A stretch of 64,000 nt of DNA from Streptomyces sp. DH24. GTDB lineage: Bacteria > Actinomycetota > Actinomycetes > Streptomycetales > Streptomycetaceae. The stretch lies in the NCBI RefSeq assembly GCF_029813775.1, contig NZ_JARVKW010000015.1, positions 96,885-160,884 of the forward strand. The letters are read 5' to 3'. Under the pieces are notes generated by a model. The model was not told the DNA's origin and made no database searches. It worked only from the letters and a program-made list of their open reading frames with translations. Below are positions 1 through 9,320 of the stretch, piece by piece; position 1 is the stretch's first letter; every line of letters begins with the position of its first letter. A program made the translations under genes and the position numbers.

Positions 1-2381
1 GGCAGACGGACGACGCGGTCGAGCAGCTCGTCCGGCAGAGCGACCTGATCGAGCGGGCGCCCGCCCGGATCGAGGACCGGCTGTACTCGGTCGTCGCGTC
101 GGTCGGCAGCCTGGAGTACTACCGGGGCCAGGTGGACGACCCCACCGACATCACCGCCGGTCAGGCCCTGGAGCAGTACACGTCGATCATCGACGACCAG
201 ATTCACGCCTTCGAGGAGCTCTCCCAGGTCGACGACGGCGACCTCGCCTCGCAGGCCGGTCCGCTCGTCGCACTGGAGCACGCGGGGGAACTGGCCTCCC
301 AGGAGGACGCGCTGCTCACGCTGGCGTGGCGGTCCGGGTATCTGGACGGGGCGGCCCGCGCCGAGTTCGCGCGGCTCGTCATCACCCGGCGCTGGATCGT
401 CCAGGACCAGATCATGCCCTCCCTGCGCGGCACGGCCAAGGCGGAGACCGAGCGGATCCTGCACAGCCCGCAGTGGCGGACCCTGGAGGACCTGGAGAAC
501 CAGGTGCTGACCGCCCGCGCGGACGACACGGGGAAGGTCGCGCTGCCCGACGTCCGCAAGCGGTGGAGCGCCACCATGGGCAAGCTGTCCGAGGGATACA
601 CGCCCCTCATTCAGCGGCAGACCCGTGATCTGGTGGAGCGCAGCGCCGACCGGGCCGACGAACTGCTCCTGACCGCCGCGTCGCTGAGCGCCGGGGGGCT
701 CGTCGCGCTGCTGCTGTGCGTCGGCATGTCCTGGCGGATCACCCGCTCCCTGTCCCGCCGGCTGCGCGGCCTGCGGGTGGCCACACTGCGCCTGGCGGAG
801 GAACGGCTGCCCGAGGTGGTGGCCCGGCTGGACCGGGGCGAGACGGTCGACGTGGAGTCGGCGGCGCCGCCGCTGGACTACGGGCACGACGAACTCGGCC
901 AGGTGGCACAGGCGTTCAACACGGCGCAGCGCACGGCCGTGCACACCGCCGTCGAACTCGCCGACACCCGGCGCGGTTTCCAGAAGGTGATCCTGGGCAT
1001 CGCCCGGCAGAGCCAGAACCTGGTCAACCTCCAGCTCAGCAAGCTCGACGCGCTGGAACGCGAGCACTCCGACCCCGAGGTCCTCAAAGGGCTGTACGAA
1101 CTCGACTCCACGGCGAGCCAGTTGCGCCGCTACGAGGAGAACCTCGTCATCATCAGCGGCGAGCAGCCGCGCCGCAGCTGGCGGGAACCGGTGGCGCTGC
1201 TGGACATCCTGCGCAGCGCGGTCAGTGAGGTCGCCGAGTACCGGCGGGTGGAGGTGCGCACCGAGGAGAGCGAGGAGGGAGTGTGCCTCGCGCCGCCCGC
1301 GGTGGCCGACGTGATCCATCTGCTGGCCGAGCTGATCGACAACGCGACGGTGTACTCGCCTGCGCCCAGCCCGGTCGAGGTGCGGGCGGTGCTGGTCGCC
1401 AAAGGGCTGGCCGTCGAGATCGAGGACCGCGGGCTCGGCATGCCGGAGGACGACTACGCCTCGCTGAACGCGCAGTTGGCGGTGCCACCGGAGTTCGACG
1501 TGGTGGCCCTCGCCGACGACCTGCGCCTCGGCATGTTCGTGGTCGCCCGCCTGGCCCACCGCCACGGCATCGGCGTCACGCTCCGCCCGTCGCCGTACGG
1601 CGGTACGACGGCGGTCGTGCTGATCCCGCACGAGGTGGTGGTACGCGAGGAGCCGACGCCGGACCCGAAGGACACCCGGAGCGACGGGAACGCCGGGGGC
1701 GCTGCGGACGCCGGGGTCACCGTGGGTGGCGCGAACGCCGGGGACGCTTTGGGCGGCGCGAACGCCAGAGACACTGTGGGCGGCGCGCACGCCGGGGGCT
1801 TGGAGAGCTCCGGGAACGCCCGAGACACCGAGGCCCCCGGAAACGCCCGGAAAACCGAGAGCTCCACGAGTGCCCGGGACACCGACAGCTCCACGAGTGC
1901 CCGCGACACCGAGCGGCCGGGGAGCGCCCGCGACACCGAGGAGTCGGGAAGCGCCCGCGACACCGAGGAGTCGGGGAGCGTCAGGAACGGCGGGAGCGCC
2001 GGTGGTGGGCGGCACGGCGGGGCCGGCGAGAGGGATGCGCCCGCCCCGGGTGCCGGACGCGCCACGCCCGCGGCGGCCACCCGGGCCGTCGCCGCCTCCC
2101 GGTCGGCGGTCGGCACCCTCCCGGAGACCGCCGCCCCCGCCCTCACCCCGTTGCCGCGGCGTGTGCCGCAGACGAGTCTCGCCGCCGAGCTGCGCGAGGA
2201 GCCCGCCGGTCGTGAAGAGGCCGCCCCGCACGACGAGTTCACCGAGTTCACCGCGGAGCGGGCCGCCTCCTCGCTGGCCGGGTTCCAGCGCGGCACGCTC
2301 AAGGCACGCCGGGAGGACGCCGCGCCCCCCGCGCCGGGCGAGCCCTCCGCCCACCCCCCGACTCCCCCCGCCGACCGCTGA
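1..2381 (+). CDS. Nitrate/nitrite-sensing (NIT-like) sensor histidine kinase, conservon CvnA type, 5' truncated
   Basis: The gene is open from the first base (frame beginning at base 3), so the N terminus lies outside the window. The visible part has an extracytoplasmic helical sensor region resembling the NIT domain, one membrane helix (codons near 670-735), a HAMP-like linker, a dimerisation segment and a HATPase domain with N-box ELIDNATVYSP and G-box DRGLGMP. A disordered tail of about 230 residues carries 9-residue repeats (SARDTE type). It belongs to the CvnA family, which works with roadblock, DUF742 and GTPase proteins at the membrane. In the helix where relatives usually have an LDH motif this protein reads ELDSTASQLRR, with Ser at 1107-1109 in place of the presumed phospho-accepting His. 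It is followed 14 nt later by the roadblock gene. Family call is confident; signal and activity are unknown. Confidence 0.85.
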   Translation, partial: QTDDAVEQLVRQSDLIERAPARIEDRLYSVVASVGSLEYYRGQVDDPTDITAGQALEQYTSIIDDQIHAFEELSQVDDGDLASQAGPLVALEHAGELASQEDALLTLAWRSGYLDGAARAEFARLVITRRWIVQDQIMPSLRGTAKAETERILHSPQWRTLEDLENQVLTARADDTGKVALPDVRKRWSATMGKLSEGYTPLIQRQTRDLVERSADRADELLLTAASLSAGGLVALLLCVGMSWRITRSLSRRLRGLRVATLRLAEERLPEVVARLDRGETVDVESAAPPLDYGHDELGQVAQAFNTAQRTAVHTAVELADTRRGFQKVILGIARQSQNLVNLQLSKLDALEREHSDPEVLKGLYELDSTASQLRRYEENLVIISGEQPRRSWREPVALLDILRSAVSEVAEYRRVEVRTEESEEGVCLAPPAVADVIHLLAELIDNATVYSPAPSPVEVRAVLVAKGLAVEIEDRGLGMPEDDYASLNAQLAVPPEFDVVALADDLRLGMFVVARLAHRHGIGVTLRPSPYGGTTAVVLIPHEVVVREEPTPDPKDTRSDGNAGGAADAGVTVGGANAGDALGGANARDTVGGAHAGGLESSGNARDTEAPGNARKTESSTSARDTDSSTSARDTERPGSARDTEESGSARDTEESGSVRNGGSAGGGRHGGAGERDAPAPGAGRATPAAATRAVAASRSAVGTLPETAAPALTPLPRRVPQTSLAAELREEPAGREEAAPHDEFTEFTAERAASSLAGFQRGTLKARREDAAPPAPGEPSAHPPTPPADR
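1818..1990. repeat. In-frame 27-bp tandem repeat inside the sensor kinase tail
   Basis: Copies of GCCCGCGACACCGAG-like sequence begin at 1818, 1845, 1872, 1899, 1926 and 1953, an exact 27-bp period that encodes a 9-residue unit around ARDTE. More degenerate copies of about 30-33 bp lie upstream, from about 1725. The period is a multiple of three, so copy-number change would keep the frame. Confidence 0.9.
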
Positions 2382-2395
2382 CGAAGGACACCGCC

Positions 2396-2827
2396 ATGAC
2401 ACTCCCCTCCCCCGCCACGCACACCCAGCTGGACCAGCTGCTGACCGGACTCGTGGACCGGGTCGCCGACGCCAGCCAGGCGGTGGTGCTGTCCGACGAC
2501 GGGCTCGTGCTCAGCAGGTCGACGGGGTTCCTGCGGGACGACGCCGAGCGTCTGGCGGCGACCGCGTCCGGTCTGATGAGCCTCAGCAAGGGCGTCAGCA
2601 TGGACTTCCGCGGCGGCCCGGTGCGTCAGGCGCTCATCGAGATGGCCAACAGCTATCTGATCCTCACCTCGGCCGGCCCGGGCGCCCTGCTGGTCGTGCT
2701 GACCGGGCCGGGCGCGGACGTCGGCGTGGTCGCGTACCAGATGAACCTGCTGGTGAAGAAGATCGGCGAGCACCTCAGCGCGGCACCGCGGGCCGCCGCG
2801 GGTCCCGCGGCCGACGCCGGCGTGTGA
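2396..2827 (+). CDS. Roadblock/LC7 domain protein, conservon CvnB type
   Basis: This 143-residue protein is a single roadblock/LC7 (longin-like) domain covering almost its whole length, the usual size for CvnB. Conserved features include the beta-hairpin AVVLSDDGLVLS near residues 30-41 and the LILTSAGPGALLVVL strand near 90. In conservons this subunit is thought to regulate the small GTPase and connect it with the membrane kinase. It follows the kinase by 14 nt and is followed one base later by the DUF742 gene, so the three are very probably co-transcribed. The GTPase partner that normally completes the set is absent downstream. Confidence 0.9.
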   Translation: MTLPSPATHTQLDQLLTGLVDRVADASQAVVLSDDGLVLSRSTGFLRDDAERLAATASGLMSLSKGVSMDFRGGPVRQALIEMANSYLILTSAGPGALLVVLTGPGADVGVVAYQMNLLVKKIGEHLSAAPRAAAGPAADAGV

Positions 2828-2828
2828 G

Positions 2829-3188
2829 GTGGACGGAGCGGAATCGGCGGGCCGGCTCGTCCGGCCGTTCACCCTGACCGGGGGCCGGACGCGGCCCAGC
2901 CGAGCCGACTTCACCCTCATCACGACGGTGACCGCGGTGGACCCGCCGCCGGAGCGGGCCCCCCGGCCGCAGGCCGAGCACCTGCGGATTCTGCGGCTGT
3001 GCGGCGAGCCCGTCGCCGTGGCGGAGCTCGCCGCCCGGCTCGATCTGCCGGTGAGCGTGGTCGTGATCCTGCTGTGCGATCTGCTGGAGGCGGGCCGGAT
3101 CATCGCCCGCCCGCCGCATCCCGTCTCCGGGACGTCCGTCGACCTGGACCTGCTGCGCAGGGTCAAGGACGGGCTCGGCCGGATCTGA
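2829..3188 (+). CDS. DUF742 protein, conservon CvnC type
   Basis: This 119-residue protein matches the DUF742 family: a short N-terminal RPFTLTGGRTRP motif, then a winged-helix-like C-terminal half (LRILRLCGEPVAVAELAARL, then a LLCDLLEAGRI helix). The GTG start at 2829 follows the roadblock stop by one base, indicating translational coupling. In complete conservons a CvnD GTPase gene overlaps the end of this gene. Here the next gene is on the opposite strand and encodes a transporter lipoprotein, so the module ends without its GTPase. The family is certain; the molecular role is inferred from conservon studies. Confidence 0.88.
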   Translation: MDGAESAGRLVRPFTLTGGRTRPSRADFTLITTVTAVDPPPERAPRPQAEHLRILRLCGEPVAVAELAARLDLPVSVVVILLCDLLEAGRIIARPPHPVSGTSVDLDLLRRVKDGLGRI

Positions 3189-3239
3189 CCGCGCCGCGCA
3201 CGGCCGGGACCGGAGCCGGTCCACGGCCGCGCACCCGGC

Positions 3240-4199
3240 TCAGTCCAGGCCCACCGACTCCAGCCAGGACTTGGCCACGTCCAGCGGGTCCTTCTTCTCC
3301 AGCTGCACCTGGGCGTCCAGGTCGCGGAGCGTCCGGGTGTCGAGCTTCGCGGAGACCGCGTCGAGCGCGTCGACGCCCTCCTTCGGCAGCCCGTCCTTGT
3401 AGACGAGGGGCTGCACGTTCTGGAAGCCGAAGAGGTTCTTCGGGTCCTTCAGGACGACGAACTTCTCCTTGCTGATGGTGGGGTCGGTGGTGAAGATGTC
3501 CGCGACCTGCACGGCGTTCTTCTTCAGCGCCGCCTGCGTCAGCGGGCCGCCCGCGTCGAGCGACTTGAACGACTTGAACTCCAGTCCGTAGACCGACTTC
3601 AGGCCCACGAGGCCCTGGTGCCGGGTCTGGAACTCGGGCGAGCCGCCGAAGACCAGGCCGGGGGCCGCGTCCTTGAGGTCGGCGATGCTGGACTCGGCGG
3701 TCAGGCCGTACTTCTTTGCGGTGGCGGCGTTGACGGTGACGGAGTCCTTGTTCTGCGCGGACGACGGCTCCAGCAGGGTCAGCCCGGCGTCCAGCTTCTT
3801 CTCCAGGGCGGCCGTCGTCTCCTCGACGGTCCTCGGGGTGGCCTTCGGGTCGAGGTAGGCCAGCAGGGAGCCGTTGTATTCGGGCAGGACGGTGATGGAG
3901 CCGTTCTTCATGAGGCCGTAGGTGGTCTCGCGGCTGCCGATGTTGGGCTTGTAGGTGACCTTGACGCCCCTGGCCTTCAGGGCCTCGCCGTAGATGTCGG
4001 CGAGCAGGATGCTCTCGGCGAAGTTGTTCGAGCCGACGACGACGGTGTCGCCGCCGCCCTCGTCGCCCTCCGCGAGCGGGTTGGAAGGGTCGTCGGAGGA
4101 GGAGCAGCCCGCGAGCACGGCTGCCGTGGCGGCGATCGCGACGGTGAACGCGACCGCGTGTCTCGTCCGGGTCCGGCTGCTCTTCGCGGTGGAAGTCAT
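3240..4199 (-). CDS. Glycine betaine/choline-type ABC transporter substrate-binding lipoprotein (OpuCC/ProX-like)
   Basis: This 319-residue exported lipoprotein has an N-terminal basic region, a hydrophobic stretch and a VLAGC lipobox. The mature part is an OpuAC-type periplasmic-binding fold (VVVGSNNFAESILLADIYGE near the start, VLPEYNGSLLAYL and GFQNVQPLVYK later). It should bind quaternary ammonium osmolytes outside the membrane and deliver them to the two permeases encoded upstream. The ATG at 4199 is chosen over the longer reading because it begins the signal peptide. A 104-nt gap separates it from the preceding permease gene, so it may be expressed more strongly than the rest of the operon. 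The substrate is inferred from the family only. Confidence 0.88.
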   Translation of the reverse strand: MTSTAKSSRTRTRHAVAFTVAIAATAAVLAGCSSSDDPSNPLAEGDEGGGDTVVVGSNNFAESILLADIYGEALKARGVKVTYKPNIGSRETTYGLMKNGSITVLPEYNGSLLAYLDPKATPRTVEETTAALEKKLDAGLTLLEPSSAQNKDSVTVNAATAKKYGLTAESSIADLKDAAPGLVFGGSPEFQTRHQGLVGLKSVYGLEFKSFKSLDAGGPLTQAALKKNAVQVADIFTTDPTISKEKFVVLKDPKNLFGFQNVQPLVYKDGLPKEGVDALDAVSAKLDTRTLRDLDAQVQLEKKDPLDVAKSWLESVGLD

Positions 4200-4303
4200 T
4201 GACTGATCCAATCCAGCCACTTCTCGGTCAGTCAAGAGCGGCCTGGTCACCAATTGGCGTCGATGTGCGGCCCGTTGCGCACAGCGACGATCCGGTGTCG
4301 GCG

Positions 4304-4969
4304 TCAGCGCCTGCGCACGCCCGGCGACACGGCGATCCGGCCCACCGCCCAGAACACCGCCAGGGTGGCCAGGGCGAGCCCGGCGACCAGGGTGGCGCCG
4401 CCGACGACCTTCTCGTAGTCGCGCTGGTAGAGCCCGTCGATGATGTAGCGGCCGAGGCCGCCGAGGCTGACGTAGGCCGCGATGGTGGCCGTGGAGACGA
4501 TCTGGATGGCCCCCGAGCGCAGGCCGCTGAGGATCAGCGGGAGCGCGGCCGGGAGTTCGATCTGGAAGAGCACCCCGGACTCGCTCATGCCCATGCCCCG
4601 CGCGGCGTCCACCGGCGACGGGTCGACGGAGCGCATCGCCTCGTAGGTGGTGACCAGGATCGGCGGGACGGCGAGGACGACCAGCGGGGTCATCACGTTC
4701 ACCATGCCGAAGCCCACCAGCAGGGTCATCAGCACCAGCAGGCCGAAGGTGGGCAGGGCCCGTCCGGCGACGGCGATCAGGGCGAGGACGTTCCCGCCGC
4801 GCCCGTAGTGACCGGTGACCATGCCGACCGGCAGCGCGATCGCGGCGGCGATGGCGAGTGCCTGCAGGGTGTACCGGACGTGCTCGGCCACGCGCGTGGG
4901 AATGCCGTCGTAGCCCTGCCAGTGGGCGCTGTCGCCGAAGAAGGCGTTGATGAAGTTCAGCAGGTTCAC
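4304..4969 (-). CDS. Osmoprotectant ABC transporter permease (OpuCB/OpuCD-like)
   Basis: This 221-residue protein has about five or six membrane helices and a BPD-type inner-membrane component signature, including the EAMRSVDPSPVDAARGMGMS loop that contacts the ATPase. It is one of two short permeases that form the channel of a betaine-type importer. Its ATG overlaps the stop of the upstream permease by 4 nt (ATGA), implying translational coupling. Length and composition are normal for the family. Confidence 0.88.
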   Translation of the reverse strand: MNLLNFINAFFGDSAHWQGYDGIPTRVAEHVRYTLQALAIAAAIALPVGMVTGHYGRGGNVLALIAVAGRALPTFGLLVLMTLLVGFGMVNVMTPLVVLAVPPILVTTYEAMRSVDPSPVDAARGMGMSESGVLFQIELPAALPLILSGLRSGAIQIVSTATIAAYVSLGGLGRYIIDGLYQRDYEKVVGGATLVAGLALATLAVFWAVGRIAVSPGVRRR

Positions 4970-5673
4970 CGGGCTGCGTCCTTACGTGCTGCGGCGGCCG
5001 GTCCGGGCACGCCGGCCTTCGGTGTCCTGCGCGTGCGGCGCGGCATCCACGGCGTCAGCAGGAGGCGCACGAGGACCAGCAGGCCGTCGGCGAGGATCGC
5101 CAGGAGGGCCATGCTGAGCACGGCGTTCACGGCGAGTTCGGGCCGGTCGTAGATGTTCGCGTCGTTGATCAGGTTGCCGAGCGCGCCCTGGTTGCCGATG
5201 AGGGCGCCGATGCTGACGAGGCTGATGCTCGACACGGTCGCCACGCGCAGTCCCGCGACGATGGCGGGCGTGGCGATCGGCAACTGGACCTGGAGGTAGC
5301 GGCGTACGGGCCCGAAGCCCATGGCGGTGGCGGCGGCGAGGGTCTCCCGCGGGACGGAGCGGACGCCGTCGACGATGGCCGGGACCAGGACGACGAGGCT
5401 GTAGACGGTGAGCGGGATCATCACCGTGAGTTCGGTCTGGCCGGTGTAGTCGATGAGGAGGACGAAGAAGGCCAGCGAGGGAATGGCGTACAGCACGGTC
5501 GTCACCCACAGCACCGGCGGGTACAGCCAGCGGAAGCGGACGCACAACTGGGCCAGCGGCAGCGAGATCAGCAGCCCGGCCAGCACCGGCAGCAGGGCCT
5601 CCCGCAGATGCAGCCCGACCAGACCGAGCCAGCTGTGCTGGAGGTCGCTCGGGATGTCGAAGAAGCCATTCAT
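4966..5673 (-). CDS. Osmoprotectant ABC transporter permease (OpuCB-like)
   Basis: This is the second permease of the importer, 235 residues from the ATG at 5673 (MNGFFDIPSD). It has several membrane segments and the coupling-helix motif RETLAAATAMGFGP near residue 125. The start is fixed by the 4-nt ATGA overlap with the ATPase gene; the longer open frame upstream lies inside that gene. Two different permeases plus one ATPase and one lipoprotein is the OpuC arrangement rather than the single-permease OpuA type. Confidence 0.88.
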   Translation of the reverse strand: MNGFFDIPSDLQHSWLGLVGLHLREALLPVLAGLLISLPLAQLCVRFRWLYPPVLWVTTVLYAIPSLAFFVLLIDYTGQTELTVMIPLTVYSLVVLVPAIVDGVRSVPRETLAAATAMGFGPVRRYLQVQLPIATPAIVAGLRVATVSSISLVSIGALIGNQGALGNLINDANIYDRPELAVNAVLSMALLAILADGLLVLVRLLLTPWMPRRTRRTPKAGVPGPAAAARKDAAR

Positions 5674-6800
5674 TCGGCGACCTTCGCGGCCGTGCCCTGG
5701 GCGCGCCGCTCGGCGTGGGCCCACCGGATCGCCTCGCCGATGGTGTGCTGGGACACCACTCCGCTCACCCGGCCGTCCGCGTCCACGGCGACGGCCCAGC
5801 CGGTCGGCGACAGCACGGCCCCGTCGAGGGCGGCGCGCAGGGAGTCGGTGCCGGGCGTGAAGGGCCGCCCGTAGGGCAGGAGGCGGGCGGGATCGATGGC
5901 GCCCGCGGTGAGTTCGCCGGGTTCGCCCCAGCCGAGCGGTCTGCCGTCCGCGTCGGTCACGAGGAGGTAGGGGGCCTTGGGTGCGGCGATCTGCTCCGCG
6001 GTGGCGTCCACGGCGACGACGGGTCGGGTCGTCAACTCGAGGCCGGCGGACGGGAAGAAGGACAGCCCGCGGATGCCGCGGTCGGCGCCGAGGAAGTCCT
6101 CGACGAAGGCGTCGGCGGGGTCGGACAGCAGGTCGGCGGGTGGTGCGAACTGGGCGAGCCGGCCGCCGGTGCGCAGGACGGCGACCATCGTGCCGAGTTT
6201 GATCGCCTCGTCGATGTCGTGCGTGACGAAGACGATGGTCTTGCCCAACTCGTGCTGGATGCGCAGCAGTTCGTCCTGGAGGCCCTTGCGGACGACGGGG
6301 TCGACGGCGGAGAACGGCTCGTCCATGAGCAGCACGGGCGGATCGGCGGCGAGGGCGCGCGCCACGCCGACGCGCTGCTGCTGGCCGCCGGACAGCTGGT
6401 AGGGGTAGCGCTGCGCCAGTGAGGCGTCCAGGCCGACGCGCTCCATGAGTTCGGCGGCGCGTTCCCTGGCGCGGCGTTTGCCCCAGCCGAGCATGCGGGG
6501 CACGGTGGCGATGTTGTCGACGATCGTGCGGTGCTGGAAGAGGCCGGCGTTCTGGATGACGTATCCCATGGACCGGCGCAGGGTGTTGACGGGCTGCTGC
6601 CTGCTGTCCACGCCGTCGATGAGGATGCTGCCCTCCGTGGGCTCGACCATCCTGTTGATCATGCGGAGGGTCGTCGTCTTTCCGCAGCCGGAGGGGCCGA
6701 CGAGGACGGTGATCGCGCGGTCGGGTATCTCCAGCGAGAGCCGGTCGACCGCCACCGTGCCGTCCGGGTACCGCTTGGTGACTGATTCCATCCGTATCAA
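5670..6800 (-). CDS. Osmoprotectant ABC transporter ATP-binding protein with C-terminal CBS-like region (OpuCA-like)
   Basis: This 376-residue ATPase energises the importer. Walker A is GPSGCGKTTT, the signature is LSGGQQQRVGVARAL, Walker B is VLLMDEPFSAVD and the switch is VTHDIDEA. After about residue 240 comes a degenerate CBS-pair-like region, which in OpuA/OpuC ATPases senses ionic strength. The start is placed at a TTG at 6800 because the resulting reading M-I-R-M-E-S-V aligns with the usual MIRFE(X)VTKRYPDG opening; the ATG at 6791 is the alternative. It is first in the operon and overlaps the next gene by 4 nt. Osmotic control is likely but cannot be read from the sequence. Confidence 0.87.
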   Translation of the reverse strand: MIRMESVTKRYPDGTVAVDRLSLEIPDRAITVLVGPSGCGKTTTLRMINRMVEPTEGSILIDGVDSRQQPVNTLRRSMGYVIQNAGLFQHRTIVDNIATVPRMLGWGKRRARERAAELMERVGLDASLAQRYPYQLSGGQQQRVGVARALAADPPVLLMDEPFSAVDPVVRKGLQDELLRIQHELGKTIVFVTHDIDEAIKLGTMVAVLRTGGRLAQFAPPADLLSDPADAFVEDFLGADRGIRGLSFFPSAGLELTTRPVVAVDATAEQIAAPKAPYLLVTDADGRPLGWGEPGELTAGAIDPARLLPYGRPFTPGTDSLRAALDGAVLSPTGWAVAVDADGRVSGVVSQHTIGEAIRWAHAERRAQGTAAKVAE

Positions 6801-7184
6801 GACGCCGAATGCCCTTCGGGTTGGCACGAGCTGCCCGCTGCGGCCACGGTCACCGGGGCCGTCGCCGGTCGAGTCTAAGGGGCGGATGTTTCACGCCCCG
6901 GCCAGGAACCGTTTCCGCTGCGGGCGGACCGAAACCGGACGGGGGTTCGAGCGGGGCGGGTGCCACGGGCGGGCGGCCTGCGGCGGTCCCGGGCCGACGG
7001 TCACCGGAGAGCACCGGGGAGCACCGGGGAGCACCCGCCGGGCGGCGTCCGGCACGGCACGGCGGACTCGTCCGGGCCGCGGGCGGGGCCGGCGTGCGGA
7101 GGCACGCGGGGGTGCGGGAGTTGGGGCGGATGAGTCTCGTACGCGTGTGGGCGGTGTGCCCTGCCGGGGTCCGGGCCTGCCCCG
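6801..7184 (-). promoter_or_regulatory. Intergenic region upstream of the osmoprotectant operon, with a -10-like box and an inverted repeat
   Basis: This 384-nt stretch has no convincing gene. On the minus strand a TAGACT box (6872-6877) could be a -10 element for the importer operon, giving an untranslated leader of about 60 nt. Immediately upstream is the inverted repeat GGGGCG at 6879-6884 and CGCCCC at 6894-6899, with a 9-nt loop, which could be an operator or hairpin. Further right there is a short triplicated GGGGAGCACC-like motif near 7013-7035. No clear -35 box is seen. Confidence 0.35.
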
Positions 7185-8299
7185 TCACCCCTCGGCCGGG
7201 GGCAGGGTCACCTCGAAGCGGCAGCCGCCGGTGACGTTGCGGACCGTGGCGTGGCCGCGGTGGGCCTCGACGATGCCGCGGACGATGGCGAGCCCGAGTC
7301 CGGCGCCCGCGGGCGGGGTCCGGGCGTGCGTGCCGCGCCAGCCGGTGTCGAAGACGCGCGGCAGGTCCTCCTCGGGGATGCCGCCGCAGCCGTCCGTCAC
7401 GGACAGCACCACACCCCCGGGCGACCGCTCGGCGGCCACCGCGACCGTCCCGTCGGCGGGCGTCCGGCGAATCGCGTTGACCAGCAGGTTGCCCAGCACC
7501 CGGCTCATCTCCCGGCCGTCCACCTCGACCGGCACCGCCTCGACGGGCTCGCCGACGAGCCGTACGCCGTTCTCGCGGGCGAGCGGGTCCGCGCCCGCGA
7601 GCGCGTCGCCGACCAGGTCGTACAGGGACATCCGGGAGAGGGAGAGCTTCAGGGCGCCCGCGTGGATGCGGGACAGTTCGAAGAGGTCGCCGACCATGTC
7701 GTTGAGGCGTTCCACCTCGGTGCGGATCTGCCGGAGGTAGCGGTCCGGGTCGGCGGCGACGCCGTCCTCCAGGGCCTCGGCCATCGCGCGCAGACCGGCG
7801 AGCGGGGTGCGCAGGTCGTGGGAGATCCAGGCGACGAGTTCACGCCGGGAGGACTCCAGGGCGCGCTCCCGGTCCCGGGACTCGGCGAGTTTCGCGCTGG
7901 TCGCCTCCAACTCGCGGCTGAGCGCGGACAGTTCGGCGGTGGAGGGGCCAGTGGGCGCGGCGAAGTCGCCGCCGTCGCCGAAGGACCGCGCGGCCATCGC
8001 CAGGGCCCGGCTGCGGGCGACGACCCAGCGGCCCAGCAGCAGCGCGGTCGCCAGGGACACCACGGCGGCCGTCGCGACGACGGTCGTCACGACGGTCAGG
8101 TCGTGCGCGGACAGGAACATCGCCCGGGCGACCGCGAGGGTCCCGGCGAGCATCGCGGTGACGGCGACGCCCGCGACGACGGCGAGGTGCGCGGTGAGGG
8201 ACCGGCGCCGGATCAGCAGCAGGACGCACGCGCCGAGCAGACCGGCCGCCGCGGCGCCCGCGAAGGCGAACAGGGCGATGAGCAGGATGTCGCGCACGG

Positions 8300-8303
<4 letters not shown>
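7185..8303 (-). CDS. Two-component sensor histidine kinase
   Basis: This 372-residue kinase has two groups of N-terminal membrane helices separated by very short loops and no sizeable extracellular domain. A HAMP-like stretch follows, then HisKA with the H-box ELVAWISHDLRTPLAGLRAM, the N-box NLLVNAIRRTP and G-boxes DGCGGIP and GAGLGLAIV. It should autophosphorylate and pass phosphate to the OmpR-type regulator encoded just upstream. The GTG at 8303 overlaps the regulator stop (GTGA), so the pair is translationally coupled. The small sensor region suggests an intramembrane or envelope-stress signal, which is inference. A much longer open frame on this strand is an artefact of GC bias. Confidence 0.92.
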
Positions 8304-9019
<716 letters not shown>

Positions 9020-9075
9020 GCGGCCAGCCTCGCACCGCGCGCGCGAAAGCGCCGCTCCCGTCCACCGGCGTCCGT

Positions 9076-9123
9076 GTTCCGTAAGAAGTTCCGCAAACAG
9101 TTCCGTAAGAAGTTCCGCAAGGA
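9076..9123. repeat. Four tandem 12-bp direct repeats, candidate response-regulator operator
   Basis: Four head-to-tail copies of GTTCCGYAARNA (starts 9076, 9088, 9100, 9112) lie between the response-regulator gene and the divergent gene at 9321. The first two together (24 bp) match the second two except at the end. OmpR-family regulators commonly bind short direct repeats with about one helical turn of spacing, so autoregulation is a reasonable inference. The rest of the 301-nt divergent region shows no other clear element. Confidence 0.6.
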
Positions 9124-9320
9124 ACCGGCGTCCGGTCCGGGGTTTTCTCACCCACGTCGTGTGCGGGTGACGCGAACCGGCGGGCGGAACACCCCGCCGA
9201 CGGGGCGAAGTCGGCAGGACGGTGCATCCGGCGGTCCGGAACGGAACGCACCACGCGTCCCCGTCGTCCGACAGGATGGGAAGCTGCACCACGAGGTACG
9301 CACGAGGGGAAGTGGGGGCC

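Noticed and set aside
3189..3239. Remnant of a CvnD GTPase after the DUF742 gene
   Set aside because: Only about 50 nt remain before the convergent transporter gene and they contain no P-loop or G-box coding sequence.
6941..6965. tRNA-like GGTTCGA segment
   Set aside because: No acceptor stem, anticodon arm or cloverleaf can be formed around it; no tRNA was found anywhere in the window.
9076..9123. Coding repeat in an extended response-regulator protein
   Set aside because: The reading upstream of ATG 9019 has no receiver similarity; the repeat makes more sense as DNA-level direct repeats.
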